Shown here piece by piece: positions 36,193-46,600 of a stretch of 64,000 bases of DNA. Position 1 is the stretch's first letter. Every line of letters begins with the position of its first letter. The translations under genes and the position numbers were made by a program. This DNA is from Aphelocoma coerulescens (lineage: Eukaryota; Chordata; Aves; Passeriformes; Corvidae), in NCBI RefSeq assembly GCF_041296385.1, contig NW_027184079.1:930001-994000 (forward strand), written 5' to 3'. The notes under the pieces are model-generated. The model did not search any database. It was not told where the DNA came from and saw nothing but the letters and a program-made list of their open reading frames with translations.

Positions 36193-39100
36193 GTAAGAAT
36201 GATGCATGGTCGGCAGTCGTGGTGTAAACAGAAACATTTCTTGCAATCATCCCTACTGTTAGAGTAGTTTCACTTTCCGGTTTGAATAGCGTGAGCATGG
36301 AAAGCCAATAGTCTAAATGTTCAGATGTCTGGTACCCAATAGTAGACATGAACTCAAGTCTCTCATAGAAACATCAGGCTTTTTCCTTAAGCCAAGTGCT
36401 GGGAGGGGAATTTCTTCTGCAAAACTACTGTGCTTCTGCTGCTTGTTCCATTTTAGAAAGTTTCCTCCCTTGGCCCTGCCTTGATTGAATAGTCCTTTTT
36501 TTTCTAACTAGAAGCTCCAGGTTTTCTTCTTACAAGTTGTCTTTGTTTTCTTTGTCCACAGACAGGAGTCCCTGCTCTCCCAGAGCCATGTCGATCATCA
36601 GAAGCTGCTTGTGGCTGAGAATGCAGATGGCCACGAAAGGCCTAGGAGTAAAAACTGGAGCAAGGACGTGTGCAAGAAGATTTTCCCAGAGGAAAGCATC
36701 CTAGGAGCAGCAAGTGTCCTGGAGGTTCCAGTTGCCAGTATATGACTCCTAGGATGCTGTGGCGCTGCCAAAGTTGAAGAGGCTCAGAGAGCTGCCAGAC
36801 ACGATCCTCGAGCAGGAAAGGCAGATGTTGGGAGCACCAGGGAATTCCCTGACGTCAGCAGTGGAGGAGCAGGATGAGGAAGATGTCCACGCTTGGGCTA
36901 CTTGTGGCAAGAGTGTCCAAGGCTCCCAGTGCCTCCGTGGGAGCTGCAGGACTGGTGACAGAGGACAACCATTGGGCAGGACTGGCTGCTTCCTCAGAGC
37001 TGTGGCTCTCAGCAGAACTGTCTCATTGCTGAGGATGCACCTGTCCAGGAAGAGCATTGCAGAGGAGTAGGAGTCCAGCTCATTGCAGTAAGGGAATGGC
37101 TGAGGGATGTTTCCCAGGAGCAACTTTGCTGGAGGTGCCAGTTCCAGTCCGTGGCTCGCAGGATGCTGCAGCACTGCCATAGGAGAAGGGGTTTTGCATG
37201 GTGCTAGAGAAGATCCTCGAGCAGCAAAGGCAGGTGTTTGCAGCTCCAGGGAATACCCTGACGTCAGCAGTGGAGTAGCAGGATGAGGAAGATGTCCACG
37301 CTTGGGCTACTTGTGGCAAGAGCCTCCATCCCTGCCCTTGCCTGGGTGAGAGTTGCCGGAGCGCAGATGGAGGAAGGCCTTTGGACAGGTGCAAGGTAAG
37401 AATGATGGATGGTCGGCAGTCGTGGTGTAAACAGAAACATTTCTTGCAATCATCCCTTCTGTTAGAATAGTTTCACTTTCCGGTTTGAATAGCGTGAGCC
37501 TGGAAAGCCAATAGTCTAAATGTTCAGATGTCTGTTACCCAGTAGTAGACATGAACTCAAGTCTCTCATAGAAACATGAGGTTTTTTCCTTAAGCCAAGT
37601 GCTGGGAAGGGAATTTCTTCTGCAAAACTACTGTGCTTCTGCTGCTTGTTCCATTTTAGAAAGTTTCCTCCCTTGGCCCTGCCTTGATTGAATAGTCCTT
37701 TGTCTTCTATCTAGAAGCTCCAGGTTTTCTTCTTACAAGTTGTCTTTGTTTTCTTTGTCCACAGACAGGAGTCCCTGCTCTCCCAGAGCCATGTCGATCA
37801 TCAGAAGCTGCTTGTGGCTGCGGATGCAGATGGCCACGAAAGGCCTAGAAGTAAAAACTGGAGCAATGTCGTGTCCAAGAAGATTTTCCCAGAGAAAAGC
37901 ATCCTAGGAGCAGCAAGTGTCCTGTAGCTGCCAGTTTCCAGTATATGACTCTCAGGATGCTGTGGCGCTGCCAAAGGCGAAGAGGCTCAGAGAGCTGCCA
38001 GACACGATCCTCCAGCAGGAAAGGCAGATTTTAGGAGCTCCAGGGAATTCCCTGATGTCAGCAGTGGAGGAGCAGGATGAGGAAGATCTCGATGCTTGGG
38101 CTACTTGTGGCAAGAGTGTCCGAGGCTCCCAGTGCCTCCGTGGGAGCTGCAGGAGTGGAGTCAGAGGAAGGCCTTTGGACAGGACTCGCTGCTCCCTCAG
38201 AGCCATGGCTCTCAGCAGAACCGTCTCATTGCTGAGGATGCACCTGTCCAGGAAGAGCCTTGCAAAGGAGTAGGAGTCCAGCTCATTGCAGTAAGGGAAT
38301 GGCTGAGGGATGTTTCCCAGGAGCAACTTTGCTGGAGGTGCCAGTTCCAGTCCGTGGCTCGCAGGATGCTGCAGCACTGCCATAGGAGAAGGGGTTTTGC
38401 ATGGTGCTAGAGAAGGTCCTCGAGCAGCAAAGGCAGGTGTTTGCAGCTCCAGGGAATACCCTGACGTCAGCAGTGGAGTAGCAGGATGAGGAAGATGTGC
38501 ACGCTTGGGCTACTTGTGGCAAGAGCCTCCATCCCTGCCCTTGCCTGGGTGAGAGTTGCCGGAGCGCAGATGGAGGAAGGCCTTTGGACAGGTGCAAGGT
38601 AAGAATGATGCATGGTCGGCAGTCGTGGTGTAAACAGAAACATTTCTTGCAATCATCCTTACTGTTAGAGTAGTTTCACTTTCAGGTTTGAATAGCGTGA
38701 GCCTGGAAAGCCAATAGTCTAAATGTTCAGATGTCTGGTTCCCAGTAGTAGACATGAACTCAAGTCTCTCATAGAAACATGAGGTTTTTTCCTTAAGCCA
38801 AGTGCTGGGAAGGGAATTTCTTCTGCAAAACTACTGTGCTTCTGCTGCTTGTTCCATTTTAGAAAGTTTCCTCCCTTGGCCCTGCCTTGATTGAATAGTC
38901 CTTTGTCTTCTATCTAGAAGCTCCAGGTTTTCTTCTTACAAGTTGTCTTTGTTTTCTTTGTCCACAGACAGGAGTCCCTGCTCTCCCAGAGCCATGTCGA
39001 TCATCAGAAGCTGCTTGTGGCTGCGGATGCAGATGGCCACGAAAGGCCTAGAAGTAAAAACTGGAGCAATGTCGTGTCCAAGAAGATTTTCCCAGAGAAA

Positions 39101-40900
39101 AGCATCCTAGGAGCAGCAAGTGTCCTGTAGCTGCCAGTTTCCAGTATATGACTCTCAGGATGCTGTGGCGCTGCCAAAGGCGAAGAGGCTCAGAGAGCTG
39201 CCAGACACGATCCTCCAGCAGGAAAGGCAGATTTTAGGAGCTCCAGGGAATTCCCTGATGTCAGCAGTGGAGGAGCAGGATGAGGAAGATCTCGATGCTT
39301 GGGCTACTTGTGGCAAGAGTGTCCGAGGCTCCCAGTGCCTCCGTGGGAGCTGCAGGAGTGGAGTCAGAGGAAGGCCTTTGGACAGGACTCGCTGCTCCCT
39401 CAGAGCCATGGCTCTCAGCAGAACCGTCTCATTGCTGAGGATGCACCTGTCCAGGAAGAGCCTTGCAAAGGAGTAGGAGTCCAGCTCATTGCAGTAAGGG
39501 AATGGCTGAATGATGTTTCCCAGGAGCAACTATGCTGAAGGTGCCAGTTCCAGTCCATGGCTCGCAGGATGCTGCAGCACTGCCATAGGAGAAGGGGTTT
39601 GGCATGGTGCTAGAGAAGGTCCTCGAGCCGCAAAGGCAGGTGTTTGCAGCTCCAGGGAATACCCTGACGTAAGCAGTGGAGTAGCAGGATGAGGAAGATG
39701 TTCATGCTTGGGCTACTTGTGGCAAGAGCCTCTATCCCTGCCCTTGCCTGGGTGAGAGTTGCCGGAGCGCAGACAGAGGAAGGCCTTTGGACAGGTGCAA
39801 GGTAAGAATGATGCATGGTCGGCAGTCGTGGTGTAAACAGAAACATTTCTTGCAATCATCCTTACTGTTAGAGTAGTTTCACTTTCAGGTTTGAATAGCG
39901 TGAGCCTGGAAAGCCAATAGTCTAAATGTTCAGATGTCTGGTACCCAATAGTAGACATGAACTCATGTCTCTCACAGAAACATCAGGCGTTTTCCTTAAG
40001 CCAAGTGCTGGGAGGGGAATTTCTTCTGCAATACTGCTGTGCTTCTGCTGCTTGTTCCATTTTAGAAAGTTTCCTCCCTTGGCTCTGCCTTGATTGAATA
40101 GTCCTTTGTCTTCTAACTAGAAGCTCCAGGTTTTCTTCTTACAAGTTGTCTTTGTTTTCTTTGTCCACAGACAGGAGTCCCTGCTCTCCCAGAGCCATGT
40201 CGATCATCAGAAGCTGCTTGTGGCCGTGGATGCAGATGGCCACGAAAGGCCTAGAAGTAAAATCTGCAGCAAGGTTGTGTGCAAGAAGATTTTCCCAGAG
40301 AAAAGCATCCTAGGAGCAGCAAGTGTCCTGGAGCTGCCAGTTGCCAGTATATGACTCCTAGGATGCTGTGGCGCTTCCAAAATGTAAGAGGCTCAGAGAG
40401 CTGCCAGACACGATCCTCGAGCAGGAAAGGCACATGTTGGGAGCTCCAGGGAATTCCCTGATGTCAGCCGTGGCGGAGCAGGATGAGGAAGATGTCCACG
40501 CTTGGGCTACTTGTGGCAAGCGTGTCCAAGGCTCCCAGTGCCTCTGTGGAAGCTGCAGGAGTGGAGACGGAGGAAGGCCTTTGGGCAGGACTGGCTGCTC
40601 CCTCAGAGCCGTGGCTCTCAGCAGAACCGTCTCATTGCTGAGGATGCACCTATCCAGGAAGAGCCTTGCAAAGGAGTAGGAGTCCAGCTCATTGCAGTAA
40701 GGGAATGGCTGAAGGATGTTTCCCAGGAGCAACTATGCTGAAGGTGCCAGTTCCAGTCCATGGCTCGCAGGATGCTGCAGCACTGCCACAGGAGAAGGCA
40801 TTTGGCATGGTGCTAGAGAAGATCCTCGAGCAGCAAAGGCAGGTGTTTGCAGCTCCAGGGAATTCCTAGATGTCAGCAGTGGAAGATCAGGATGAGGAAT
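36193..40900 (+). repeat. Three long units plus the 5' part of the unit hit by the provirus
   Basis: Donors at 36193, 37396, 38599 and 39802 are spaced 1203 bp apart. The fourth unit is broken at 40900 by the provirus and continues at 47588 to the donor at 47697. Removing the provirus and one copy of the 5-bp target duplication gives a normal 1203-bp unit. The units 37396-38598 and 38599-39801 are very similar to each other (shared TGCTTGGGCTAC with GATCTCGATGC, and GACTCGCTGCTCC), suggesting a local single-unit duplication. Confidence 0.82.
40896..40900. repeat. Target-site duplication, 5' copy (GGAAT)
   Basis: GGAAT directly precedes the LTR terminus TGTCTT and is repeated directly after the terminal ACA of the 3' LTR. 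Uninterrupted units read GATGAGGAATATCTCCAGG at this place, so GGAAT is the pre-insertion sequence. Confidence 0.95.
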
Positions 40901-41054
40901 TGTCTTGGGGTGACGTTATGATATGTATCCCATATCGCTGCCTATGCCCAGAAATTAATTTTGTGCCTTTCTATGCCTCTAAACTGAGCCTGAGAGGGAG
41001 AAGAAAAAACTGAGCAAAACTTTCTCAAAGCAGTTTGCAGCTTGTTCAAGGTCA

Positions 41055-41060
41055 CATAAA
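41055..41060 (+). promoter_or_regulatory. Possible TATA-like element of the 5' LTR (CATAAA)
   Basis: CATAAA lies in GGTCACATAAAGATAGG, about 155 bp into the LTR. A start site would be expected about 25-30 bp downstream, near the GC-rich hairpin at 41082-41102. No better TATA box was seen upstream of the poly(A) signal. The assignment is tentative. Confidence 0.35.
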
Positions 41061-41430
41061 GATAGGAGGTTTTTTTTTTTTCCCTGCCCAGCCGCGGCAG
41101 GGGGGCGAGGAAGCACCCGGCTTGCTGTGTTTCAGTCAGCTTTTGGCCAGTTGTTTCAGTTTCTGGTTCTCCGGAGAGAGACTGAGAGTTGGACTTTGCT
41201 TTTTCCCTTCTCTAGAATTCCGGATTTTTTTCTCCCTTTGCTACTGGACTGCTTTTCAACCTCAGAGCACATCGGGAGGACTTTTCGTCGGGCACAGAGG
41301 GCCTGGCCCTGGGCCAAGCCCCAGCGCCGAGGAGACCAAAGGGAGGACTCTAACGCTTTCCCAGGTTTTTTTCCTCCACAGCAAAAGATTTTACCATTTA
41401 ATCTCATTTTCCTTTCCCGTGTGTTTGTTA

Positions 41431-41436
41431 AATAAA
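41431..41436 (+). promoter_or_regulatory. AATAAA polyadenylation signal in the 5' LTR
   Basis: AATAAA occurs in TTGTTAAATAAATTG, followed about 60 bp later by a G/T-rich tract (GGTGGGGGAGGGGTGG). It marks the end of R in the LTR. In the 5' copy it is normally not used. Confidence 0.6.
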
Positions 41437-41565
41437 TTGTTTTATCTTCTTCACTTTCCTTCGAGGAAAATTTATTTTTTTTTCCCGAACCTGGTGGGGG
41501 AGGGGTGGTTGTGCCTTCTCTCAGAGTATATATTTCTAAATTTGGCCAAACCGGTACAAATTTAG

Positions 41566-41583
41566 TGGCGCCCAACTGTGTGG
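41566..41583 (+). other. Primer binding site, tRNA-Lys-like
   Basis: TGGCGCCCAACTGTGTGGC begins seven bases after the 5' LTR end. The first eleven bases match the 3' end complement of tRNA-Lys(1,2) (TGGCGCCCAAC). After that there is an extra T and one mismatch relative to the expected GTGGGGC. The seven-base gap to the LTR is longer than usual. Tentative for tRNA identity, good for being the primer site. Confidence 0.7.
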
Positions 41584-41662
41584 CTCGAAGGAAAGTGAAA
41601 ACCTGTGCTAATTACATTTTGGTTTGAATTTACTTATTCTGTGCTGGAGTAAAATAGTCATC

Positions 41663-42112
41663 ATGTTGGTTGAGTTCATAACATTTCTCTGGCTTGATAT
41701 ATTCATGTATTTCTGGTCTGTAGGCTTGTTTAAGGTACTAGTGCCTTTCTGGTCCCTAGGCTTATTTGCCTATCCACAACTTGGTCCGATCTTATCCTTG
41801 ATAAGGAATTTTTGCAGAGCAGGGACACGAATTCGGATTTCTATTTTGCTGTGCTCGGTGATAATGATTTATAAGAAGTTGACAGAGGTACAGGCATCGG
41901 TTCAAAGTGTGTATGATAAATGGTTTCTCCCTCCTAACCCCAGCCCTAGCTTCAGTAGCCTGTTTTGGGAATTTATTAGTAACTGCACCCAGATTGTTAG
42001 AGGAGGAGGAGATGGGGTTTCCCTTCCCTTTAAATTTGATAGGTTTTCTTTTGAGAGTGTTCAGTTCCCCTGGATATTAAAGAGACCACCCTCCTGGTAT
42101 TTAACCTGGTAA
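41663..42112 (+). CDS. Leader open reading frame with hydrophobic N-terminus, unknown
   Basis: This is an ATG-initiated open frame of 149 codons between the primer binding site and gag. It ends with TAA 11 bases before the gag ATG and is in a different frame from gag (frame 2 versus frame 1). The first 35 or so residues are strongly hydrophobic and aromatic (MLVEFITFLWLDIFMYFWSV at the start). A second short hydrophobic stretch (ISILLCSVIMIY) lies near residue 60, and the rest is polar with one NCT glycosylation-type motif. The frame extends upstream without a stop to a TTG at 41624. It could be a chance open frame in AT-rich leader, a leader protein, or part of a spliced product. I do not recognise it and found no retroviral domain. 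Confidence 0.3.
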   Translation: MLVEFITFLWLDIFMYFWSVGLFKVLVPFWSLGLFAYPQLGPILSLIRNFCRAGTRIRISILLCSVIMIYKKLTEVQASVQSVYDKWFLPPNPSPSFSSLFWEFISNCTQIVRGGGDGVSLPFKFDRFSFESVQFPWILKRPPSWYLTW

Positions 42113-42123
42113 TCTTCCTCTAT

Positions 42124-43593
42124 ATGATTCACAACTTCTCTAGAATGAGAGCTCAGATTTCCCGGGTGACTGCCGAGACACCTGACCCAGAGGTGGAACA
42201 TCCTGAGTGGTGTGGGGAATGGGAGGATATAGGCCAAATCCTGAAGAAATTCTCTGACCCAATGGTTTGCAATTTTTCCCCTGAACAAGTTCAGAAACCA
42301 GCTGAGGTGGCGAAATATCTGAAAGAGAAATACAATGACAATTCCAATGAGAACAAGCTCCTTGCAATATGTTGGGTCTTGGCATATGCCTATCGCACAC
42401 TGCAGCCGGTAAGGGTAGAGAGGCAGGAAGATCAATCAGCAAAGCCTGCAGATACCCCAGTCACTCAGGCTGCAGATAAACCAGACAGCAAGCCCAAGCC
42501 AGATGGAGAGTCTAAGCCACTGACAGTGGCTCCTGTTACAAGGAAAAAGCACATAACCAAAACTGATCGCCCAGTGAAAGATGAGGATAATGGAGGGGAA
42601 GGAACCTCAAAAGATGCAGGGGAAGGAACCTCAAAACCACCAACTGACTCAGGCACAGAAACCATTACTGAGTCCATGTCCATAAAGGACCTTCACAGCC
42701 TAAGAAAGGATTACACCCGACGGTCCGATGAATCCATAATAAGTTGGATGGTCCGTATTTGGGATGCGGCAGGTGATGATGTGATGCTGGACGGTGCTGA
42801 AGCGAGGCATTTGGGATCCCTGTCACATGATCCAGTGATCGACCAAGCGATGAAAAGGGGGACTGACTCTACCAGTGTCTGGAGACGAGTTTTGACAGGC
42901 GTGATTGAAAGATATATGTGTGGAGATGATCTCTACATGCAGCAAACCCCGTGGAAGACCATAGAACAAGGGATCCAACGCCTGAGAGAACTAGGGGTGG
43001 TAGAGGTTGTCTTCGCAAATGACCCAGGATTGAGGAGTCCAGACCGGGCCAGAGTTATTCCATACATGTGGCGAAAACTCATACAACTTGGGCCACCAGA
43101 ATACGCTTCTGCTTTAGCAATAATGAAACCAGACTACGGTGCAAATGAGACTGTGAAGGATATGGCAGTGAAGCTCCGAGCATATGCAGACTCTGTGCAT
43201 GGCCCAACACATGCAAGGATCGCAGCTGTGGAAACACATGTGAAGAGAATGGAAGATAAGATGGAGAAGAGTCTCCAGGAGATTAAAGAGTGCCTTCTCC
43301 GCGGACGTTCCCCAGAGAGAAGGCACATCCCACGAAGTGAGCTGTGGGATTTCCTGTGTGACAGTGGGGAGAACATGAGGAAGTGGGGTGGACAACCCAA
43401 TTCTGCTCTGGCAGCACGAGTGCGTGAATTGAAGGAGCGCAAGTCTCAGAAAGGAGGACCTACCAAAAAGGAAGTAGCACCAGTTGCCTGTAGCCAAACT
43501 GCCGGAAATGATGGAAAAGAGGATGACATGTCCAATTCCCATGAAGGAACCTCTAAGATACAGGCCCAGGGAAAGAAAGATAACCAGGCATAG
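42124..43593 (+). CDS. gag: Gag polyprotein (489 aa), intact
   Basis: Gag forms the virion core. The frame opens at ATG 42124; a second in-frame ATG at codon 8 (42145) could be the real start. It ends at TAG 43591-43593. Residues 1-95 are a matrix-like N-terminal part. Residues about 95-180 are a charged proline/lysine-rich linker with a small tandem GEGTSK repeat (42595-42640). Residues about 183-365 are a folded, capsid-like region beginning SMSIKDLHSLRKDY. Residues about 365-395 form a heptad-like helix (HVKRMEDKMEKSLQEIK). The basic C-terminus ends KIQAQGKKDNQA. No CCHC zinc knuckle is visible, which is unusual for orthoretroviral Gag. No internal stops or frameshifts occur. Pro-pol follows in the same frame after the UAG. 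Confidence 0.88.
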   Translation: MIHNFSRMRAQISRVTAETPDPEVEHPEWCGEWEDIGQILKKFSDPMVCNFSPEQVQKPAEVAKYLKEKYNDNSNENKLLAICWVLAYAYRTLQPVRVERQEDQSAKPADTPVTQAADKPDSKPKPDGESKPLTVAPVTRKKHITKTDRPVKDEDNGGEGTSKDAGEGTSKPPTDSGTETITESMSIKDLHSLRKDYTRRSDESIISWMVRIWDAAGDDVMLDGAEARHLGSLSHDPVIDQAMKRGTDSTSVWRRVLTGVIERYMCGDDLYMQQTPWKTIEQGIQRLRELGVVEVVFANDPGLRSPDRARVIPYMWRKLIQLGPPEYASALAIMKPDYGANETVKDMAVKLRAYADSVHGPTHARIAAVETHVKRMEDKMEKSLQEIKECLLRGRSPERRHIPRSELWDFLCDSGENMRKWGGQPNSALAARVRELKERKSQKGGPTKKEVAPVACSQTAGNDGKEDDMSNSHEGTSKIQAQGKKDNQA

Positions 43594-43668
43594 AGGGGCC
43601 CTGCCTCTAGCCAGGTAGAGGTCAGGGAAAACCGTGTTTTTTGGACTGTGTGGATTCGTTGGCCTGGT
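43591..43668 (+). promoter_or_regulatory. Predicted stop-codon readthrough element (UAG + stem-loop, possible pseudoknot)
   Basis: UAG at 43591-43593 is followed by a 5-nt spacer and then a stem: 43599-43608 pairs with 43617-43627 through ten Watson-Crick pairs and one bulged U (43622). The loop is 8 nt (43609-43616). Loop bases CCAGG (43611-43615) are complementary to CCTGG at 43663-43667, with a G-U pair possible on either side, giving a candidate H-type pseudoknot. The frame is open on both sides of the UAG. The layout resembles the gammaretroviral gag-pol readthrough signal in kind, though not in sequence. The pseudoknot is inferred, not demonstrated. Confidence 0.65.
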
Positions 43669-46600
43669 ACATCAGAACCACAAAAATATGATGCCTTGGT
43701 TGACACTGGTGCACAGTGTACAATAATTCCATCGCAGCATGTGGGGGTAGAATCTGTTTCTATTTCTGGTGTAACGGGTGGATCACAAAATTTGACCTTG
43801 GTGGAAGCTGAGGTGAGCCTGACTAGAACTGAGTGGAAGAAGCATCTCATTGTGACTGGCCCAGAGGCCCCGTGCATTTTAGGCATAGACTTCCTCCGGA
43901 ACGGGTATTTTAGAGACCCAAAGGGACTCAAGTGGGCTTTTGGAATAGCTGCTGTGGAGACAGAGGGCAGTAAGCAATTGAACACTTTGCCTGGGCTATC
44001 AGAAAACCCGTCTGCAGTCGGCCTTCTGAAGGTGGAAGAACAAAGAGTACCAATTGCTACCTCGACAGTGCATCGCCGACAGTACCGGACAACTCGAGAT
44101 GCTGTGATTCCCATCCACAAGATGATTCGTGAGCTGGAGAGCCAAGGGGTGGTCAGCAAGACCCACTCACCCTTCAACAGCCCCATTTGGCCTGTGCGCA
44201 AATCTGAAGGAGAATGGAGATTGACTGTGGACTATCGTGGCTTGAATGAAGTGACTCCACCACTGAGCGCTGCTGTGCCGGACATGTTGGAGCTCCAGTA
44301 TGAGCTGGAGTCCAAAGCAGCGAAGTGGTACGCCACTATTGACATTGCTAATGCATTTTTCTCCATCCCCCTGGCAGCAGAGTGCAGGCCTCAGTTTGCT
44401 TTCACCTGGAGAGGTGTGCAGTACACCTGGAACCGACTGCCCCAGGGGTGGAAGCACAGTCCCACCATCTGCCATGGACTAATCCAGACTGCACTAGAAA
44501 AGGGTGAGGCTCCAGAACATCTGCAGTACATTGATGACATCATTGTGTGGGGGAACACTGCAGCAGAAGTGTTTGAGAAAGGAGAGAAAGTTATCCGGAT
44601 TCTCCTGGAAGCTGGTTTCGCCATCAAGAAGAGTAAAGTCAAGGGACCTGCCCGAGAGATCCAGTTCCTGGGAGTGAAGTGGCAAGATGGACGACGTCAG
44701 ATTCCTGTTGAGGTCATCAATAAGATCACTGCAATGTCTCCACCAACCAACAAGAAGGAAACACAAGCTTTCCTAGGTGCCATAGGCTTTTGGAGGATGC
44801 ACATTCCTGAGTACAGCCAGATTGTGAGCCCTCTCTACCTGGTTACCCGCAAGAAGAACGATTTCCATTGGGGCCCCGAACAGCAACAAGCTTTCACCCA
44901 AATCAAGCAGGAAATCGCTCATGCGGTAGCCCTTGGCCCAGTTAGGACAGGACCCGAAGTGAAGAACGTGCTCTACTCTGCAGCTGGGAGCCATGGCCTG
45001 TCCTGGAGCCTCTGGCAGAAGGTGTCTGGTGAGACTCGTGGTCGACCACTGGGGTTTTGGAGCCGAAGCTACAGAGGGTCTGAAGCTAACTACACTCCCA
45101 CAGAGAAGGAAATCCTGGCAGCCTATGAAGGAATCAAAGCCGCCTCAGAGGTAATTGGAACTGAGGCACAACTCCTCTTGGCACCCCGACTACCAGTGCT
45201 GGGGTGGATGTTCAAAGCAGAGGTTCCCTCTACCCACCACGCCACCAATGCCACATGGAGCAAATGGATTGCTCTCATCACACAGCGCGCCTGTATTGGA
45301 AAACTGAATCGCCCTGGGATTTTGGAAATAATCACAAATTGGCCTGAAGGTGAAAACTTTGGTCTCGCTGATGAAGAAGAACAAGTGACACGTGCTGAAG
45401 AAGCTCCACCGTACAACCAACTGCCATCAGAAGACACACGCTACGCTCTTTTCACCGACGGTTCTTGTCGTATCGTAGGGATGAAACGAAAGTGGAAAGC
45501 AGCCGTATGGAGTCCCACACGACGGGTTGCAGAAGCTACTGAGGGAGAAGGTGGATCAAGCCAATTCGCTGAACTCAAAGCTGTTCAACTAGCCCTGGAC
45601 ATTGCTGAAAGGGAGAAGTGGCCAAAGCTCTACCTCTACACTGATTCATGGATGGTAGCCAATGCTCTGTGGGGATGGTTAGAGAAGTGGGAAAAAGCTA
45701 ATTGGCAGCGTAGGGGAAAACCAATCTGGGCTGCTGAAGAGTGGAAAAACATCACTGCCCGAGTGAGAAAGCTGGTTGTGAAAGTCCGCCATGTAGATGC
45801 CCATGTCCCCAAGAGCAGGGCTAATGAAGAACACCAAAACAACAAGCAGGTAGATCAGGCTGCAAAGATAGAAGTGTCACAGGTAGACTTGGACTGGAAA
45901 CACAAGGGAGAGTTGTTCCTAGCTCGATGGGCCCATGATGCCTCAGGCCATCAGGGCAGAGATGCCACCTATAAGTGGGCACGAGATCGAGGGGTGGATC
46001 TGACCATGGACAGTATCTCCCAGGTGATCCATGATTGTGAGACATGCGCTGCGATCAAGCAGGCCAAGCGGGTGAAGCCCCTGTGGTATGGTGGGCGGTG
46101 GTCCAAATACAAGTATGGGGAGGCCTGGCAGGTTGATTACATCACACTGCCTCAAACCCGCCAAGGCAAGCGCCATGTGCTCACAATGGTAGAAGCCACC
46201 ACAGGATGGTTGGAGACCTACCCTGTGCCTCACGCTACTGCCCGGAACACCATCCTGGGCCTTGAAAAGCAAGTCCTTTGGAGGCATGGTACCCCTGAGA
46301 GAATTGAATCTGATAATGGGACTCATTTTAAGAACAGCCTTATTAACACCTGGGCTAGAGAACATGGCATTGAGTGGGTGTACCACATCCCTTACCATGC
46401 ACCAGCTGCAGGCAAAGTGGAACGGTGTAATGGATTGTTGAAAACCACTTTGAAGGCACTAGGTGGGGGAACTTTCAAAAATTGGGAACAGCATCTAGCA
46501 AAGGCCACCTGGTTAGTTAACACCCGAGGTTCCACCAATAGAGCTGGTCCAGCCCAATCTGAATCCCTGCATGCAACAGATGGAGATAAGGTCCCAGTAG

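Larger units (their letters stand above)
1..40900 (+). repeat. Left arm of tandem array of exon-intron units (52 units in both arms)
   Basis: The whole segment consists of head-to-tail copies of a degenerate exon plus a 380-bp intron. Intron donors (first base of GTAAGA) lie at 512, 1715, 2510, 3714, 4917, 6129, 6924, 8128, 9331, 10543, 11338, 12542, 13745, 14957, 15752, 16956, 18159, 19371, 20166, 21370, 22573, 23776, 24979, 26182, 26977, 28181, 29793, 30996, 32199, 33402, 34604, 35399, 36193, 37396, 38599 and 39802. Steps between donors are almost always about 1203 (long unit, two exon subrepeats) or about 795 (short unit, one exon subrepeat). All units point the same way. No unrelated sequence interrupts this arm, so no other gene was seen here. 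The source gene is not recognised. Exons carry recurrent in-frame stops and frameshifts, which argues for an amplified pseudogene rather than working genes. Confidence 0.93.
40901..41558 (+). repeat. 5' LTR (658 bp)
   Basis: It starts TGTCTTGGGG and ends CCGGTACA. It matches the 3' LTR with the same length and, by direct reading, no differences, including a 12-T run at 41070-41081. Candidate control elements are listed separately. The open frame through this LTR is not treated as a gene. Confidence 0.97.

Noticed and set aside
41035..41565. 176-codon open frame through the LTR and its fusion with array sequence at 47064-47816
   Set aside because: It begins at a non-ATG codon, spans U3/R/U5 control sequence including the 12-T run and poly(A) signal, and has low-complexity composition. 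The 3' version simply runs over the insertion junction.
43114..44201. Minus-strand open frames opposite gag and pol (up to 251 codons)
   Set aside because: They are shadows of the strongly supported plus-strand gag-pol frame, with no independent domain or signal.
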